Source: Flavobacteriales bacterium | GTDB taxonomy: Bacteria; Bacteroidota; Bacteroidia; Flavobacteriales_F; PHOS-HE28 | Assembly (NCBI GenBank): GCA_016704485.1 | Contig: JADJAA010000002.1 | Coordinates: 496,001 to 560,000, forward strand | Length of the DNA: 64,000 nt | Direction: 5' to 3' | In this document: piece by piece, positions 17,126-25,280 of the stretch | How positions within the stretch are numbered: the stretch's first letter is position 1 | How the letters are laid out: the number at the start of each line of letters is the position of its first letter | The notes under the pieces: model-generated | Told to the model about the DNA's origin: nothing | The model's database searches: none | The model's input: only the letters and a program-made list of their open reading frames with translations | Program-made: the position numbers and the translations under genes

Positions 17126-18022
17126 ATGATCATCCGTAAGCTACTTTTTGCATCCTTCATTTTCACGTTACTGTCCTGTGGTAATGATAGTGCTGTGACT
17201 GAAAAAGCGACCGACCTTGTCATCGGCGATAATGGTTCGGCCCAAACAACTTCGGTGATCTATCAAATGCCTACGCCGAATGAATTGTTCGTTCTCGTGG
17301 AGAACTTGGGTGCGAAACAGACCAAAGCCTCATTAAATCCAACATCCAACGTATCGAGATACGCGAGTTTGAAGGCACGGGCAGTGAACTTTGGTATATA
17401 TAGTTCTGACCTGGTTTACGCCAGTGTTCATGATCAGCGTGTTGAGATCGCACGGTATTATCTCGCTACGAAGAAATTAGCGGATGGTCTCGGTATCTCC
17501 AATGCATTCAGTGATATGGAGTTCGTGCGATTGGAACGGAACATAACCAAAGGCAATGCTGATTCGTTGGAGATCATAAGTACAGAAGCCTACATCAAGG
17601 CATACGAGAAATTGCAAGCGGAGAGCATGGGGCCGACTCTGGCACTTGTTGTTGCAGGTGGTTGGGTCGAGAGCATGTATTTGGTCATGGAGAATATGGA
17701 TCCAGCTGCACCTGACGCGAAATTGATGAAACGCATAGCCGAACAAAAATCAAATCTGGAGAACCTGATCGAGCTTATGGGAGTGCAAAGTGCCGATCCT
17801 GAAGTTGCTTCGCTCGCAAAGAGCTTGTCTGGAATACGTGACATCTATGATCAGGTCAATGTCACGCGCAGCGTACATAAAGGAGAGTCTTCATCCGGAA
17901 GGATGGTGCTTGGGGATGAGATCACATTGGACCTTACCATTGACAAATATCTTGAACTGTCAAAAGCGATCGGAGAATTACGCACTGAATTGATCAAACC
18001 TGAAGACCAACCGAATATCTGA
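17126..18022 (+). CDS. Conserved lipoprotein of unknown function
   Basis: A lipoprotein signal (IIRKLLFASFIFTLLSC, lipobox Cys at residue 18) is followed by a largely helical domain. The segment YQMPTPNELFVLVENLGA, then LNPTSNVSRYASLKARAVNFG and IYSSDLVYASVHDQ resemble an uncharacterised Bacteroidota lipoprotein family I have seen but cannot name. The later part carries MYLVMENMDP and helix-rich LENLIELMG. The ATG at 17126 starts the signal; an earlier frame start lacks one. It pairs with the next gene after a 5-base gap. The two sit between ndk and nrnA, which are often neighbours in flavobacteria. Confidence 0.8.
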   Translation: MIIRKLLFASFIFTLLSCGNDSAVTEKATDLVIGDNGSAQTTSVIYQMPTPNELFVLVENLGAKQTKASLNPTSNVSRYASLKARAVNFGIYSSDLVYASVHDQRVEIARYYLATKKLADGLGISNAFSDMEFVRLERNITKGNADSLEIISTEAYIKAYEKLQAESMGPTLALVVAGGWVESMYLVMENMDPAAPDAKLMKRIAEQKSNLENLIELMGVQSADPEVASLAKSLSGIRDIYDQVNVTRSVHKGESSSGRMVLGDEITLDLTIDKYLELSKAIGELRTELIKPEDQPNI

Positions 18023-18027
18023 CCCTA

Positions 18028-18657
18028 ATGACCATGAAGAACGTAATGTCCAGATCACTACTTACCGGCTTGATCCTCGTGCTCCTTGACCATGGGGCCT
18101 TTGCACAGACCCAATGCCCGGATTTTCACAGGTTCAATTGCCAAGGTTCAAGTGATAAGCGGTTTTCGCAGAATGGTCAAAGCAAAAGCGCCAATGTTAA
18201 AGTCGGCACAGAAACTGAGTTGAACATCATTATTTATGGAGGTCAGGACTACCACATCTCGCTTTGTCATGATGAAAAAGTGCTTGGGGAGAACCTAGCG
18301 ATCCGCTTGGTGGAAAAAGTACGCATGCCGGTTGAGTCGGTGGAGGAAGTGAACAGTAAAGAACCAGTTCTGGATGAAAACGGTAACAAGACCGGCACCA
18401 CACAGGAAGTTACAACAAAGATCACGAAGAAGCTGTTTGAGGAAGTAGAGAAAGTGATCTGGGACAATACGGAACACGAAATGGCCCAATCGCTTGATTT
18501 TTCGTGTACTTCAACGAAAAGGATCGCTATTGAAGTGATCGCAGCAGGTGCGGAATCAACTGGGAAGAATACCAAAGGAGAGCAGTTCGATATTGGTTGC
18601 GTTGGTATTCTGATACAGCATATGGCCACACCTGAAGTTGGGTTCGAGGCGCCATGA
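18028..18657 (+). CDS. Exported protein of unknown function
   Basis: The signal peptide (SRSLLTGLILVLLDHGAFAQ) leads a 185-residue mature protein with at least five cysteines (CPDFHRFNCQG, SLCHDEKV, DFSCTSTK, DIGCVG), suggesting disulfides in the periplasm or outside. The middle region is charged (VEEVNSKEPVLDENGNKTG) and the C-terminal half looks beta-rich (RIAIEVIAAGAES, CVGILIQHM). Translation may begin at ATG 18028 or two codons later. I do not recognise a family. It probably shares a transcript with the lipoprotein gene just upstream. Confidence 0.75.
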   Translation: MTMKNVMSRSLLTGLILVLLDHGAFAQTQCPDFHRFNCQGSSDKRFSQNGQSKSANVKVGTETELNIIIYGGQDYHISLCHDEKVLGENLAIRLVEKVRMPVESVEEVNSKEPVLDENGNKTGTTQEVTTKITKKLFEEVEKVIWDNTEHEMAQSLDFSCTSTKRIAIEVIAAGAESTGKNTKGEQFDIGCVGILIQHMATPEVGFEAP

Positions 18658-18696
18658 TAAGGTAAGTTAAGGAATAAGACCAATGTCATGGGCGGC

Positions 18697-18710
18697 TACC
18701 TTTGCCGCCC
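18697..18710 (+). promoter_or_regulatory. -7 element of the nrnA promoter, apparently leaderless
   Basis: TACCTTTG at 18697-18704, then CCGCCC, then ATG at 18711. The perfect consensus and 6-base spacing argue that the mRNA starts at the AUG. Confidence 0.6.
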
Positions 18711-19736
18711 ATGTCTATTCTTACCGCAGCCGATCCACGCGTTGTTCAATTGAAGGAATTGCTGGCTGGAAGCAAGCGTATTGCAATTGTTGGCCATTAC
18801 AACCCGGATGGTGATGCCATTGGTTCCACACTTGGTCTTGCCCTGGTTCTCAAGGCAGCGGGGCATACGGTACAGGTAGTAATGCCGAATCCTGCTGGGG
18901 CCTTTTTATCGCGTTTGACCGGTTATTCCGAGATCGTGTGTTTTACGGAACGCCCTGCCGCTGCACTTGATGCGATCAAGAAGTGTGATGTCCTTTTTTG
19001 CTTGGATTTCAATCGTTCCAAACGCACGGGTGGGTTGGAGGAAGTAGTTGCTGCAGCGCCTGTCCGGGTGTTGATCGACCACCATCAGGATCCGGAAAAA
19101 TTCTCTCCCGTTATGTTCTCCGATACCAGTGCATGCTCTACATGCCAAATGGTATATGATATCGTCAATGCATTGGGTCTTTCGGAATTGATCACGCAGG
19201 ACGTGGCAACATGTCTTTATACGGGCTTGGTAACGGATACCGGTTCATTCCGGTTCCGGAGTACAACGGCTCACACCATGAAAGTTGGAGCAGCGTTGAT
19301 CGAGAAAGGAGTGGATATTGAAGCAGTTCACAGTTCCATTTCGGATGATAATACGGAAGACCGCCTGCGTTTGCTTGGCTTAACCTTAAGTGAGCGCATG
19401 CAGGTGTTACCGGAATATTCCACAGTGATCATATCGCTTTCAAAAGAAGATCTGAAACGCTACAACTTCAAACAAGGCGATACGGAAGGATTCGTGAATT
19501 ATGGTCTGAGCATTCGTGGGATCCGTCTCTCTGCTTTTTTTGTTGAAAGACCTGATATGGTGAAGATCAGTCTTCGTTCCAAGAACAATTTGTTCGTGGA
19601 CAAGTTCTTGGGCGAGAATTTCCAAGGCGGTGGACATCGAAATGCCGCAGGTGGTCAGGATGAAGGTCCATTGCAAAGCACTGTCGACCGTTTCAAAGCA
19701 TTGCTTCCAGGACTTATTAATGAATTCCCAGCATGA
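18711..19736 (+). CDS. nrnA: DHH-family phosphoesterase (NrnA-like oligoribonuclease/pAp phosphatase)
   Basis: Degrades very short RNAs and dephosphorylates 3'-phosphoadenosine 5'-phosphate in characterised relatives. It has the DHH domain with GHYNPDGDAIGS (metal-binding Asp33 and Asp35), LDFNRSKRTG, the DHH motif at 123-125, and TGLVTDTGSFRF. The DHHA1 domain ends with GGGHRNAAGG. The ATG at 18711 is supported by the -7 element 6 bases before it, over an in-frame TTG at 18702 that would lie in the promoter. The order nrnA, gldI, FKBP is recalled from other flavobacteria. Confidence 0.92.
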   Translation: MSILTAADPRVVQLKELLAGSKRIAIVGHYNPDGDAIGSTLGLALVLKAAGHTVQVVMPNPAGAFLSRLTGYSEIVCFTERPAAALDAIKKCDVLFCLDFNRSKRTGGLEEVVAAAPVRVLIDHHQDPEKFSPVMFSDTSACSTCQMVYDIVNALGLSELITQDVATCLYTGLVTDTGSFRFRSTTAHTMKVGAALIEKGVDIEAVHSSISDDNTEDRLRLLGLTLSERMQVLPEYSTVIISLSKEDLKRYNFKQGDTEGFVNYGLSIRGIRLSAFFVERPDMVKISLRSKNNLFVDKFLGENFQGGGHRNAAGGQDEGPLQSTVDRFKALLPGLINEFPA

Positions 19737-20260
19737 AGATCTGGCTCATCTCAATTTTCGTTCTGGCCATGGGGTGTGGCGGTGGAAGTATTCCTTCGGA
19801 AGTTGATCAACATCCGATGCCGGATCAAGAAGCATTGATCAAATACAACCAGAATGCAGTTCGCCAAGAGAATCAGGACATTGATGACTACGCAGAACAA
19901 CATGGTCTGAAGGTCTCTAAGACAGGCCGAGGGCTTCAATATTGCCTATTGCGGAATGTCGAAGGACCAAATGCTGTAGCCGATCAATGGGCCACCGTGA
20001 ATTACCGCGTGGAATTGTTGAATGGTGATACGGCCTACGCCACCAAGTCTGGAGAACCCGAGTCGTTCTTGGTTGAAATGGACGATGTTGAGAGCGGCCT
20101 TCATGAAGCAATTCAATTAATGTCTCCGGGAGATAGCGCCGTGGTGCTTATACCATCATACCGTGCACATGGCTTGATCGGAGACCAGGACCGGATCCCG
20201 ATGCGGAGCTCATTGGTCTACCATATTGGTTTGCTGAAGCTGAGTGACAATAAGCGATGA
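19733..20260 (+). CDS. gldI: GldI-like FKBP-type peptidyl-prolyl isomerase lipoprotein
   Basis: Lipoprotein signal KIWLISIFVLAMGC (lipobox MGC), then a helical linker and an FKBP fold from about residue 70 to 172 (VADQWATVNYRVELLNGD, GLHEAIQLMSPGDSAVVLIPSYRAHG, RSSLVYHIGLLKL). GldI is an FKBP lipoprotein needed for gliding in Flavobacterium, probably folding exported gliding/T9SS proteins. The symbol is given on domain type and the nrnA-gldI-FKBP gene order, not on a sequence search. The start overlaps the nrnA stop by 4 bases (ATGA). Confidence 0.75.
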   Translation: MKIWLISIFVLAMGCGGGSIPSEVDQHPMPDQEALIKYNQNAVRQENQDIDDYAEQHGLKVSKTGRGLQYCLLRNVEGPNAVADQWATVNYRVELLNGDTAYATKSGEPESFLVEMDDVESGLHEAIQLMSPGDSAVVLIPSYRAHGLIGDQDRIPMRSSLVYHIGLLKLSDNKR

Positions 20261-21132
20261 AGAAGTGGTTCTGCGTAGGAGTGATCGCTGTCCTTTTGGT
20301 CGGTTGTAGATCCTCGCCATATGACGGATTCAAGAACGTCGGTGACGATATCCATATCAAATTGCACAAGCTGGGTGATGGTTCTAGCCGCACCTTGGAT
20401 CAGGATAGTGTGAAGCTTAGGATCCGCGCATCACGCCTTGGAGAAGAGCCGGGAAGTTTCTTGAGTACGGAGAGCTGGTACGCAGGAAAGGACATCCGGA
20501 CAAAAGCAATGGCCAAGATATTGGACCGCATGAACGAGGGCGATAGCCTTAGTGTGATCACGTTAGGAAGTGCGTTGCCATGGAATGTGATCATAGAACA
20601 GCCAACGGACGCGTTAACCGATACAACGCATATTCGAATGGAGGTCACTGTAGTGGAAATACTTACCCCCGCAATGATCAGATCAGCCTTGGAGAACCTC
20701 CGCAGATCTGATCCGGACGGCTATGAAATGAAGCTCATCGATGCTTACAAAAAGCTCGAGCCGAGAGAATGGGTACGCTGGGGAACCAGTGAGATATTCT
20801 ATGTGATCGATGGTGAGATCAAGAATGACATTACAGTTGTTAAAGGTGATGGTGTCACGATCTCATACAAAGGCGTTTGTATTGAGAATGGGAAGGTTTT
20901 TGACGATACGGATAGGAATGGAGAGCCATTGAGTTTCCGATTCGGTGATAAGGATCAGGTCGTTTCCGGCCTTGAAGTAGCAATAGCTTTATTGCGCGAA
21001 GGTCAAGAGGGTAGCTTCCTCCTTCCATCTTCATATGCCTTCGGTACGAAAGGAATTCCTGGAGTTCTGGAACCTAATATGCCGGTCAAATACACAGTGA
21101 AGTTGGTTCGCGTGGTTCGAAGTCCGGTGTAA
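20257..21132 (+). CDS. FKBP-type peptidyl-prolyl isomerase lipoprotein with two FKBP-like domains
   Basis: Lipoprotein signal KKWFCVGVIAVLLVGC. A degenerate FKBP-like region lies at about 30-130 (DDIHIKLHKLGDG, ILDRMNEGDSLSVITLGSALPW) and a better FKBP domain at about 198-288 (KGDGVTISYKGVCIENGKVF, FRFGDKDQVVSGLEVAIALL, PSSYAFGTKGIPGVLEPNMP). The second domain keeps the PSSYAFG and IPGVLEPN loop residues of active enzymes. It overlaps the gldI-like gene by 4 bases, so the two are made together. It is probably a periplasmic folding factor for exported proteins. Confidence 0.87.
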   Translation: MKKWFCVGVIAVLLVGCRSSPYDGFKNVGDDIHIKLHKLGDGSSRTLDQDSVKLRIRASRLGEEPGSFLSTESWYAGKDIRTKAMAKILDRMNEGDSLSVITLGSALPWNVIIEQPTDALTDTTHIRMEVTVVEILTPAMIRSALENLRRSDPDGYEMKLIDAYKKLEPREWVRWGTSEIFYVIDGEIKNDITVVKGDGVTISYKGVCIENGKVFDDTDRNGEPLSFRFGDKDQVVSGLEVAIALLREGQEGSFLLPSSYAFGTKGIPGVLEPNMPVKYTVKLVRVVRSPV

Positions 21133-21162
21133 TACGAAGTGGAATAAGTTGTCTCAATTAGT

Positions 21163-21876
21163 TCAGGCCCATCTACCAAGAATGAGTACGGCAGGCCTTT
21201 TGCCCACGGGTTCTTTGTGCAACCGCCATTGCTTTACCGGTCTGGTGATCACGGAGCCATTTGGTTGCGTAATATCAGCTGCAATACACAGAAGTGTTTC
21301 AGGTTTACACGTTTGAAGCAGGTCGGCTAGCAAGGCATCATTTCGATATGGCGTTTCGATCATAAGCTGTGCTGCACCTGTACGTTCAACTTCGCCTTCC
21401 AACCGCTTTATCATTTGTTTCCGCTCTTCGGTGGACCTAGGCAAATAGCCAACGAACGTGAAATGTTGTCCGTTCAGACCGGATGCGGCCAGTGCAAGAA
21501 AAAGTGAACTTGGCCCGGTCAACGGATGAACATGAATGCCATTGGTATGCGCCATTTGCACCAACAATGCACCAGGGTCTGCGATCCCGGGCATACCTGC
21601 TTCACTGATTATTGCGCCGTCCTTACCGTTCGCAAGTTCGGCTAATAGTGTGCGTGCTTCTGCTGGTGTGGTGTCCTTATCCAAGCGGTGCATTAATAAT
21701 GAAGCCATATCGATATCGGGCACCATACGGCGAAGCATTTTCCGCGCGGTCTTTTCGTGTTCACAGAAATAGAGTGTAATGCGCGCTGCAAGAGCAATGT
21801 TCTCCGGAGGTAATTGCTCTATGCCGCCATGCTCGCCTAGCCAGACCGGCATCAAGTACAGATCTCCGTTCTTCAT
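21163..21876 (-). CDS. Tetrapyrrole-methylase-fold SAM-dependent methyltransferase (RsmI-related)
   Basis: A 237-residue protein of the TP-methylase superfamily. It has GDLYLMPVWLGEH at the N-terminus, GAIISEAGMPGIADPGALLVQMAH near 85-108, the HPLTGPSSLFLALAASGLNGQHFTFVGYLP segment typical of RsmI (given here in one family sense, residues about 116-145), and MIETPYRNDALLADLL. RsmI methylates C1402 of 16S rRNA at the ribose; this is a shorter related type, so that substrate is not certain. The ATG at 21876 overlaps the upstream phosphatase stop as ATGA. Confidence 0.82.
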   Translation of the reverse strand: MKNGDLYLMPVWLGEHGGIEQLPPENIALAARITLYFCEHEKTARKMLRRMVPDIDMASLLMHRLDKDTTPAEARTLLAELANGKDGAIISEAGMPGIADPGALLVQMAHTNGIHVHPLTGPSSLFLALAASGLNGQHFTFVGYLPRSTEERKQMIKRLEGEVERTGAAQLMIETPYRNDALLADLLQTCKPETLLCIAADITQPNGSVITRPVKQWRLHKEPVGKRPAVLILGRWA

Positions 21877-22340
21877 GGTGTTAGTTGTTTTACCAAGTTT
21901 CCGCAAGCAAGGGTAAGCATTTCGTATACCTCTTCGAAACCCTCATCGCCGCCATAATACGGGTCCGGAACTTCGCGAAGTGGGTGGTCCGGCGCAAGGT
22001 CCATGATCAGTCGTGCCTTCTGCGCAAGCTCTGGCGTTGCTACAATTGCGCGCATATTGTTCAAGTTACTTGCGTCCATTGCAAAAAGTAGATCGAATTC
22101 CTCGAAGTCGATTGGTCGGATCTGCCTACCGCGCAGGTCGCTGATGTCAATGCCATGGTTCCGCATCGCAGATCGCGCACGATCATCCGGCTTGTGGTCG
22201 ATGTGGTAGTCGCTGGTGGCTGCGGAATCGGTAACTACATTCAGGCTTTCTTTCCGGATCATCGCGCGAAGAATTCCTTCCGCCATGGGCGATCTGCAAA
22301 TATTTCCAAGACATACCATTAGGATCTTTTTGGGTTGCAT
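21873..22340 (-). CDS. Low-molecular-weight protein-tyrosine phosphatase
   Basis: A 155-residue LMW-PTP. The P-loop CLGNICRS (Cys10 nucleophile, Arg16) stands at the N-terminus. The general-acid region DPYYGGDEGFEEVYEML follows near 126. SDYHIDHKPDDRARSAMRNHGID is the usual middle region (residues about 43-65). All catalytic residues are present. It dephosphorylates tyrosine, or arginine in some relatives. It follows the dnaA terminator, so it should have its own promoter; CACCTTCG ends 4 bases before its ATG and weakly resembles a -7 element. Confidence 0.93.
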   Translation of the reverse strand: MQPKKILMVCLGNICRSPMAEGILRAMIRKESLNVVTDSAATSDYHIDHKPDDRARSAMRNHGIDISDLRGRQIRPIDFEEFDLLFAMDASNLNNMRAIVATPELAQKARLIMDLAPDHPLREVPDPYYGGDEGFEEVYEMLTLACGNLVKQLTP

Positions 22341-22353
22341 GGTGCGAAGGTGC

Positions 22354-22386
22354 GAAAAAGAGAAAGCCTCCGGAAGGGGAGGCTTT
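22354..22386 (-). terminator. Intrinsic terminator of dnaA
   Basis: AAAGCCTCC (22363-22371) and GGAGGCTTT (22378-22386) pair perfectly around a 6-base loop; on the minus strand the stem is followed by TCTCTTTTT. It starts 22 bases after the dnaA stop. Confidence 0.85.
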
Positions 22387-22407
22387 CAAATTCGATCAAG
22401 TTATCGA

Positions 22408-23838
22408 TCAGTGTATGCTCAGTTTCTTTTCAAGGTCTTCCAAATATCCCCTGAACTGCTTATCTGTTTCCTGTAGGTTGTTCACGGTCCGGCATGCATG
22501 GAGCACAGTTGCGTGATCCTTGCCACCGCAATGTGCACCGATGTTCGCTAGTGAACTCTTGGTCATTTTCTTAGCGAAGTACATTGCGATCTGACGTGCT
22601 TGTACCACCTCGCGTTTCCGGGTCTTGCTCTTCAGAAGTTCGATCGGAAGGTCGAAGTAATCACAAACAACTTTCTGGATGTAATCGATGGACACTTCAC
22701 GTGCCGTGTTCTTAACGAACTTATCGATCATCTGTTTCGCAAGATCCAGCGTAACTGCTTTCTTGTTCAACGAGCTCTGCGCGATCAAGCTGATCATGGC
22801 ACCCTCCAGTTCACGGATGTTCGTGGTGATGCTATACGCCAAGTATTCCACCACCTCCTTCGGTAGGTCAATACCTTCTGCATACATCTTATTCTCAAGG
22901 ATGGCGATCCGCGTTTCCAGACCGGGTGTCTGAAGGTCAGCGCTCAACCCCCACTTGAAGCGGGATAGCAAGCGTTGCTCCATTCCCGCCATTTCGACCG
23001 GTGCCTTATCACTCGTGATCACCAATTGCTTACCAGCCTGATGCAGCGCATTGAACACGTGGAAGAAGACGTCCTGTGTTTTTTCTTTTCCCGCAAGGAA
23101 TTGCACATCGTCTATCAAGAGTACGTCCATCATTTGATAGAACTGCGTAAAGTCTCCGACCGTGTTGTTCTTCACCGCCTCAATGAATTGCTGCGTGAAT
23201 TTTTCAGCGGATACATAAAGAATGGTTTTCTCCGGATGGTTCTTCTTGATCTCAATTCCGATGGCATGCGCAAGATGAGTTTTGCCTAAGCCGACCCCAC
23301 CATAAACAAGCAATGGATTGAAGGCAGTGCCGCCTGGCTTTTGAGCCACAGCATAACCCGCACTGCGTGCCAATCGATTACAATCTCCTTCGATGAAAGA
23401 ATCGAAGGAGTAGTTGGGATTCAAATGACTTTCAACCTTGATCTTTCGTAATCCTGGAATGATGAATGGATTCTTGATGGGGCTGTTCGCCACATCCACC
23501 GGCAATGAAACAGGTGAATTCTTTACCTGCCTCGCATTACTGGTCGGTACACGTACCGTATATGGGTTGGCACTTTGGAAACCGTTCTCCATGATGATGG
23601 AGTATTCCAAACGCCCTTCTGTCCCAAGTTCTTTTTTAATGATCTTTTTGAGTAGCCCGATGTAATGCTCTTCGAGCCACTCATAGAAAAACTGCGACGG
23701 TACTTGAATTGTCAAAACATGCTCTTGAAGTTTCAAAGCTTGGATCGGTTCAAACCAGGTCTTAAAACTTTGTTGACTCACATTGTCTTTGATAACATCC
23801 AAACAACGTCCCCAGATCTTCTCGTGGTCTTTCTTCAT
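22408..23838 (-). CDS. dnaA: DnaA, chromosomal replication initiator
   Basis: Binds origin DnaA boxes and melts DNA in its ATP form. Domain I is at about 1-80 (IKDNVSQQSFKTWFEPI). Domain III has Walker A GGVGLGKT at 180-187, Walker B VLLIDDVQFLAGKEKTQ, the sensor LLSRFKWGLSADLQTP with arginine finger region, and sensor II IRELEGAMISL. Domain IV ends with the helix-turn-helix signature GGKDHATVLHACRTV near 440-455. The length of 476 is normal. It is monocistronic, followed by a strong terminator. dnaN is not next to it but 11 kb away. Confidence 0.97.
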   Translation of the reverse strand: MKKDHEKIWGRCLDVIKDNVSQQSFKTWFEPIQALKLQEHVLTIQVPSQFFYEWLEEHYIGLLKKIIKKELGTEGRLEYSIIMENGFQSANPYTVRVPTSNARQVKNSPVSLPVDVANSPIKNPFIIPGLRKIKVESHLNPNYSFDSFIEGDCNRLARSAGYAVAQKPGGTAFNPLLVYGGVGLGKTHLAHAIGIEIKKNHPEKTILYVSAEKFTQQFIEAVKNNTVGDFTQFYQMMDVLLIDDVQFLAGKEKTQDVFFHVFNALHQAGKQLVITSDKAPVEMAGMEQRLLSRFKWGLSADLQTPGLETRIAILENKMYAEGIDLPKEVVEYLAYSITTNIRELEGAMISLIAQSSLNKKAVTLDLAKQMIDKFVKNTAREVSIDYIQKVVCDYFDLPIELLKSKTRKREVVQARQIAMYFAKKMTKSSLANIGAHCGGKDHATVLHACRTVNNLQETDKQFRGYLEDLEKKLSIH

Positions 23839-24250
23839 TGAATGTTCAGAGAGTTAGGGATTGGGTTGGTGAGTGGTTGATCGTTACGAACATGTTGGTT
23901 GAAGAACATCTTCGTGTAACGGGTCGCAAATATGGATCGAAGAAAGTGAAAAAAAAAAGTAGAAATGTGTTGGGCGCATTAAAAATTTTACATGCACTTC
24001 TCCCAGAACCGATCGCTGTCGGATAAATGGATGAACCGCACCCAACAACGTATGGCAGATCCGGGCAGATAGAATTGGCCGCGAATGATCCGGTAGGATC
24101 GTAAGCCTCAGAAAAGTATGGCGAGAATACGCTCATTGGAACCGGAAAGAGAAGCAGACAACATTAGGATGCGAACAAGGTACATCAAGGAATGACGCGG
24201 TGCAAGGGGCACCACTTGGAATGTGACCAATGAGGCTAACTTTCGCCACA
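23839..24250. other. Intergenic region upstream of dnaA
   Basis: About 410 bases between the divergent dnaA and thioesterase genes. It holds a run of A residues near 23949-23958 and an AT-richer patch (near 23978-23992), but I found no convincing TTATCCACA-type DnaA boxes, direct repeats or RNA gene. Open frames here have no protein-like composition. On the dnaA strand CATATTTG near 23928-23935 is a 7 of 8 match to the -7 consensus and may be part of the dnaA promoter. Confidence 0.4.
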
Positions 24251-24664
24251 ATGTACAGTCAGAGAACATCGTTCAGGGTGAGATATGGTGAAACCGACCA
24301 GATGGGTTATGTCTATTATGGTGACTATGCGGAGTACTTCGAGGTAGGTAGGGTAGAGGCATTGCGAAGCATCGGCTTCCCGTATCGCAGATTGGAAGAT
24401 GAAGGGATGATGCTCCCTGTGCGTGACATGCACGTAACCTATCATTTACCTGCTCGGTATGACGATCTGATCACTGTGTTCACGTACATTGATGTGTTAC
24501 CAAGTGTGCGTTTTGCATTTCGCTACGAGGTAAAGAATGAAAAAGGTGAGTTGTTGACCGAGGCCACGACGACGTTGGTCTTTGTTGAAAAAGGAACGAT
24601 GAAACCTTGCCGTGCACCACAGCAATTGATAGATGCTTTAGCTCCTTACTTCGAAAAGAAATAG
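24251..24664 (+). CDS. YbgC/FadM-type hotdog acyl-CoA thioesterase
   Basis: A 137-residue 4-hydroxybenzoyl-CoA thioesterase-like protein. The family signature RVRYGETDQMGYVYYGDYAE sits at residues about 9-28 with the catalytic Asp in ETDQMG; YFEVGRVEALRSIGFPY and a C-terminal strand TTLVFVEKGTMKPCRAP follow. The ATG at 24251 (MYSQRTSF) is preferred over an in-frame ATG at 24230: the latter would place the 7 of 8 -7 element TAACTTTC (24237-24244) within the coding region, and relatives start near MYSQ. It hydrolyses a short- or medium-chain acyl-CoA; the substrate is unknown. Confidence 0.9.
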   Translation: MYSQRTSFRVRYGETDQMGYVYYGDYAEYFEVGRVEALRSIGFPYRRLEDEGMMLPVRDMHVTYHLPARYDDLITVFTYIDVLPSVRFAFRYEVKNEKGELLTEATTTLVFVEKGTMKPCRAPQQLIDALAPYFEKK

Positions 24665-24669
24665 GTGCA

Positions 24670-25278
24670 TTATGGATCGGTCCGCGTGAAGGTCGCGTCA
24701 CTGAGTGCCCATTTTTCCATGAATGGATCCACGGCACTTTTCGGAAGGGCAATGCGTGCTACGCACTTTTCCGTGAACGCAGTTTCAAGGATCCGGCCAT
24801 CCGAATTCAGAACCTCTTGCTTGATCGCATCGTAGTCCGAATAGTTGCAGACAACTTGGATCGTGTCTCTAACAATGCGTTCAACAATGGATGCACTCTC
24901 CAATGCCAAGCGAGCACTTTCTCCATAGGCTTGTACAAGCCCACCTTTGCCTAATAGCGTGCCCCCGAAATAACGGACCACTGCAACTGCGCAATAGGTA
25001 AGGTCATTCCCTTGAATGTATCGGAGTATTGGTTTGCCGGCGGTACCATTTGGTTCGCCGTCATCATTCGCTCGTGTGTGTTCGCCATTATCACCAAGCA
25101 CCCAGCCGTAACAAACATGACGTGACGCGGGGTGTTGTTTTGCGATCAACAATGCACGCTCCTTGAACTGCTCTTCATCCGCAATTGGAAATGCAAAGGC
25201 AATGAACTTGCTCCCTTTTTCACGATAGATCCCTTCACTATCTCCTGCAACGGTCCTGAAAATATCGGAGGTCTCCAT
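24670..25278 (-). CDS. IMPACT/YigZ-family protein
   Basis: About 202 residues matching the UPF0029/IMPACT family: KGSKFIAFAFPIADEEQF, HPASRHVCYGWVLGDNG, then ANDDGEPNGTAGKPIL, VAVVRYFGGTLLGKGGLVQAYG and a C-terminal ferredoxin-like domain (VVCNYSDYDAIKQEV). The role in bacteria is unclear; the eukaryotic relative regulates Gcn2. The ATG at 25278 follows the EamA stop by two bases; a GTG at 25284 that overlaps the stop is an alternative start. Confidence 0.88.
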   Translation of the reverse strand: METSDIFRTVAGDSEGIYREKGSKFIAFAFPIADEEQFKERALLIAKQHPASRHVCYGWVLGDNGEHTRANDDGEPNGTAGKPILRYIQGNDLTYCAVAVVRYFGGTLLGKGGLVQAYGESARLALESASIVERIVRDTIQVVCNYSDYDAIKQEVLNSDGRILETAFTEKCVARIALPKSAVDPFMEKWALSDATFTRTDP

Positions 25279-25280
25279 GT

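Noticed and set aside
23838..24136. Two short open frames (one per strand) upstream of dnaA
   Set aside because: They span an A-run and AT-rich patch, have no protein-like composition and no good start context.
23839..24250. Possible oriC next to dnaA
   Set aside because: No repeated TTATCCACA-like boxes or DNA-unwinding-type direct repeats were found by eye; only an A-run is present.
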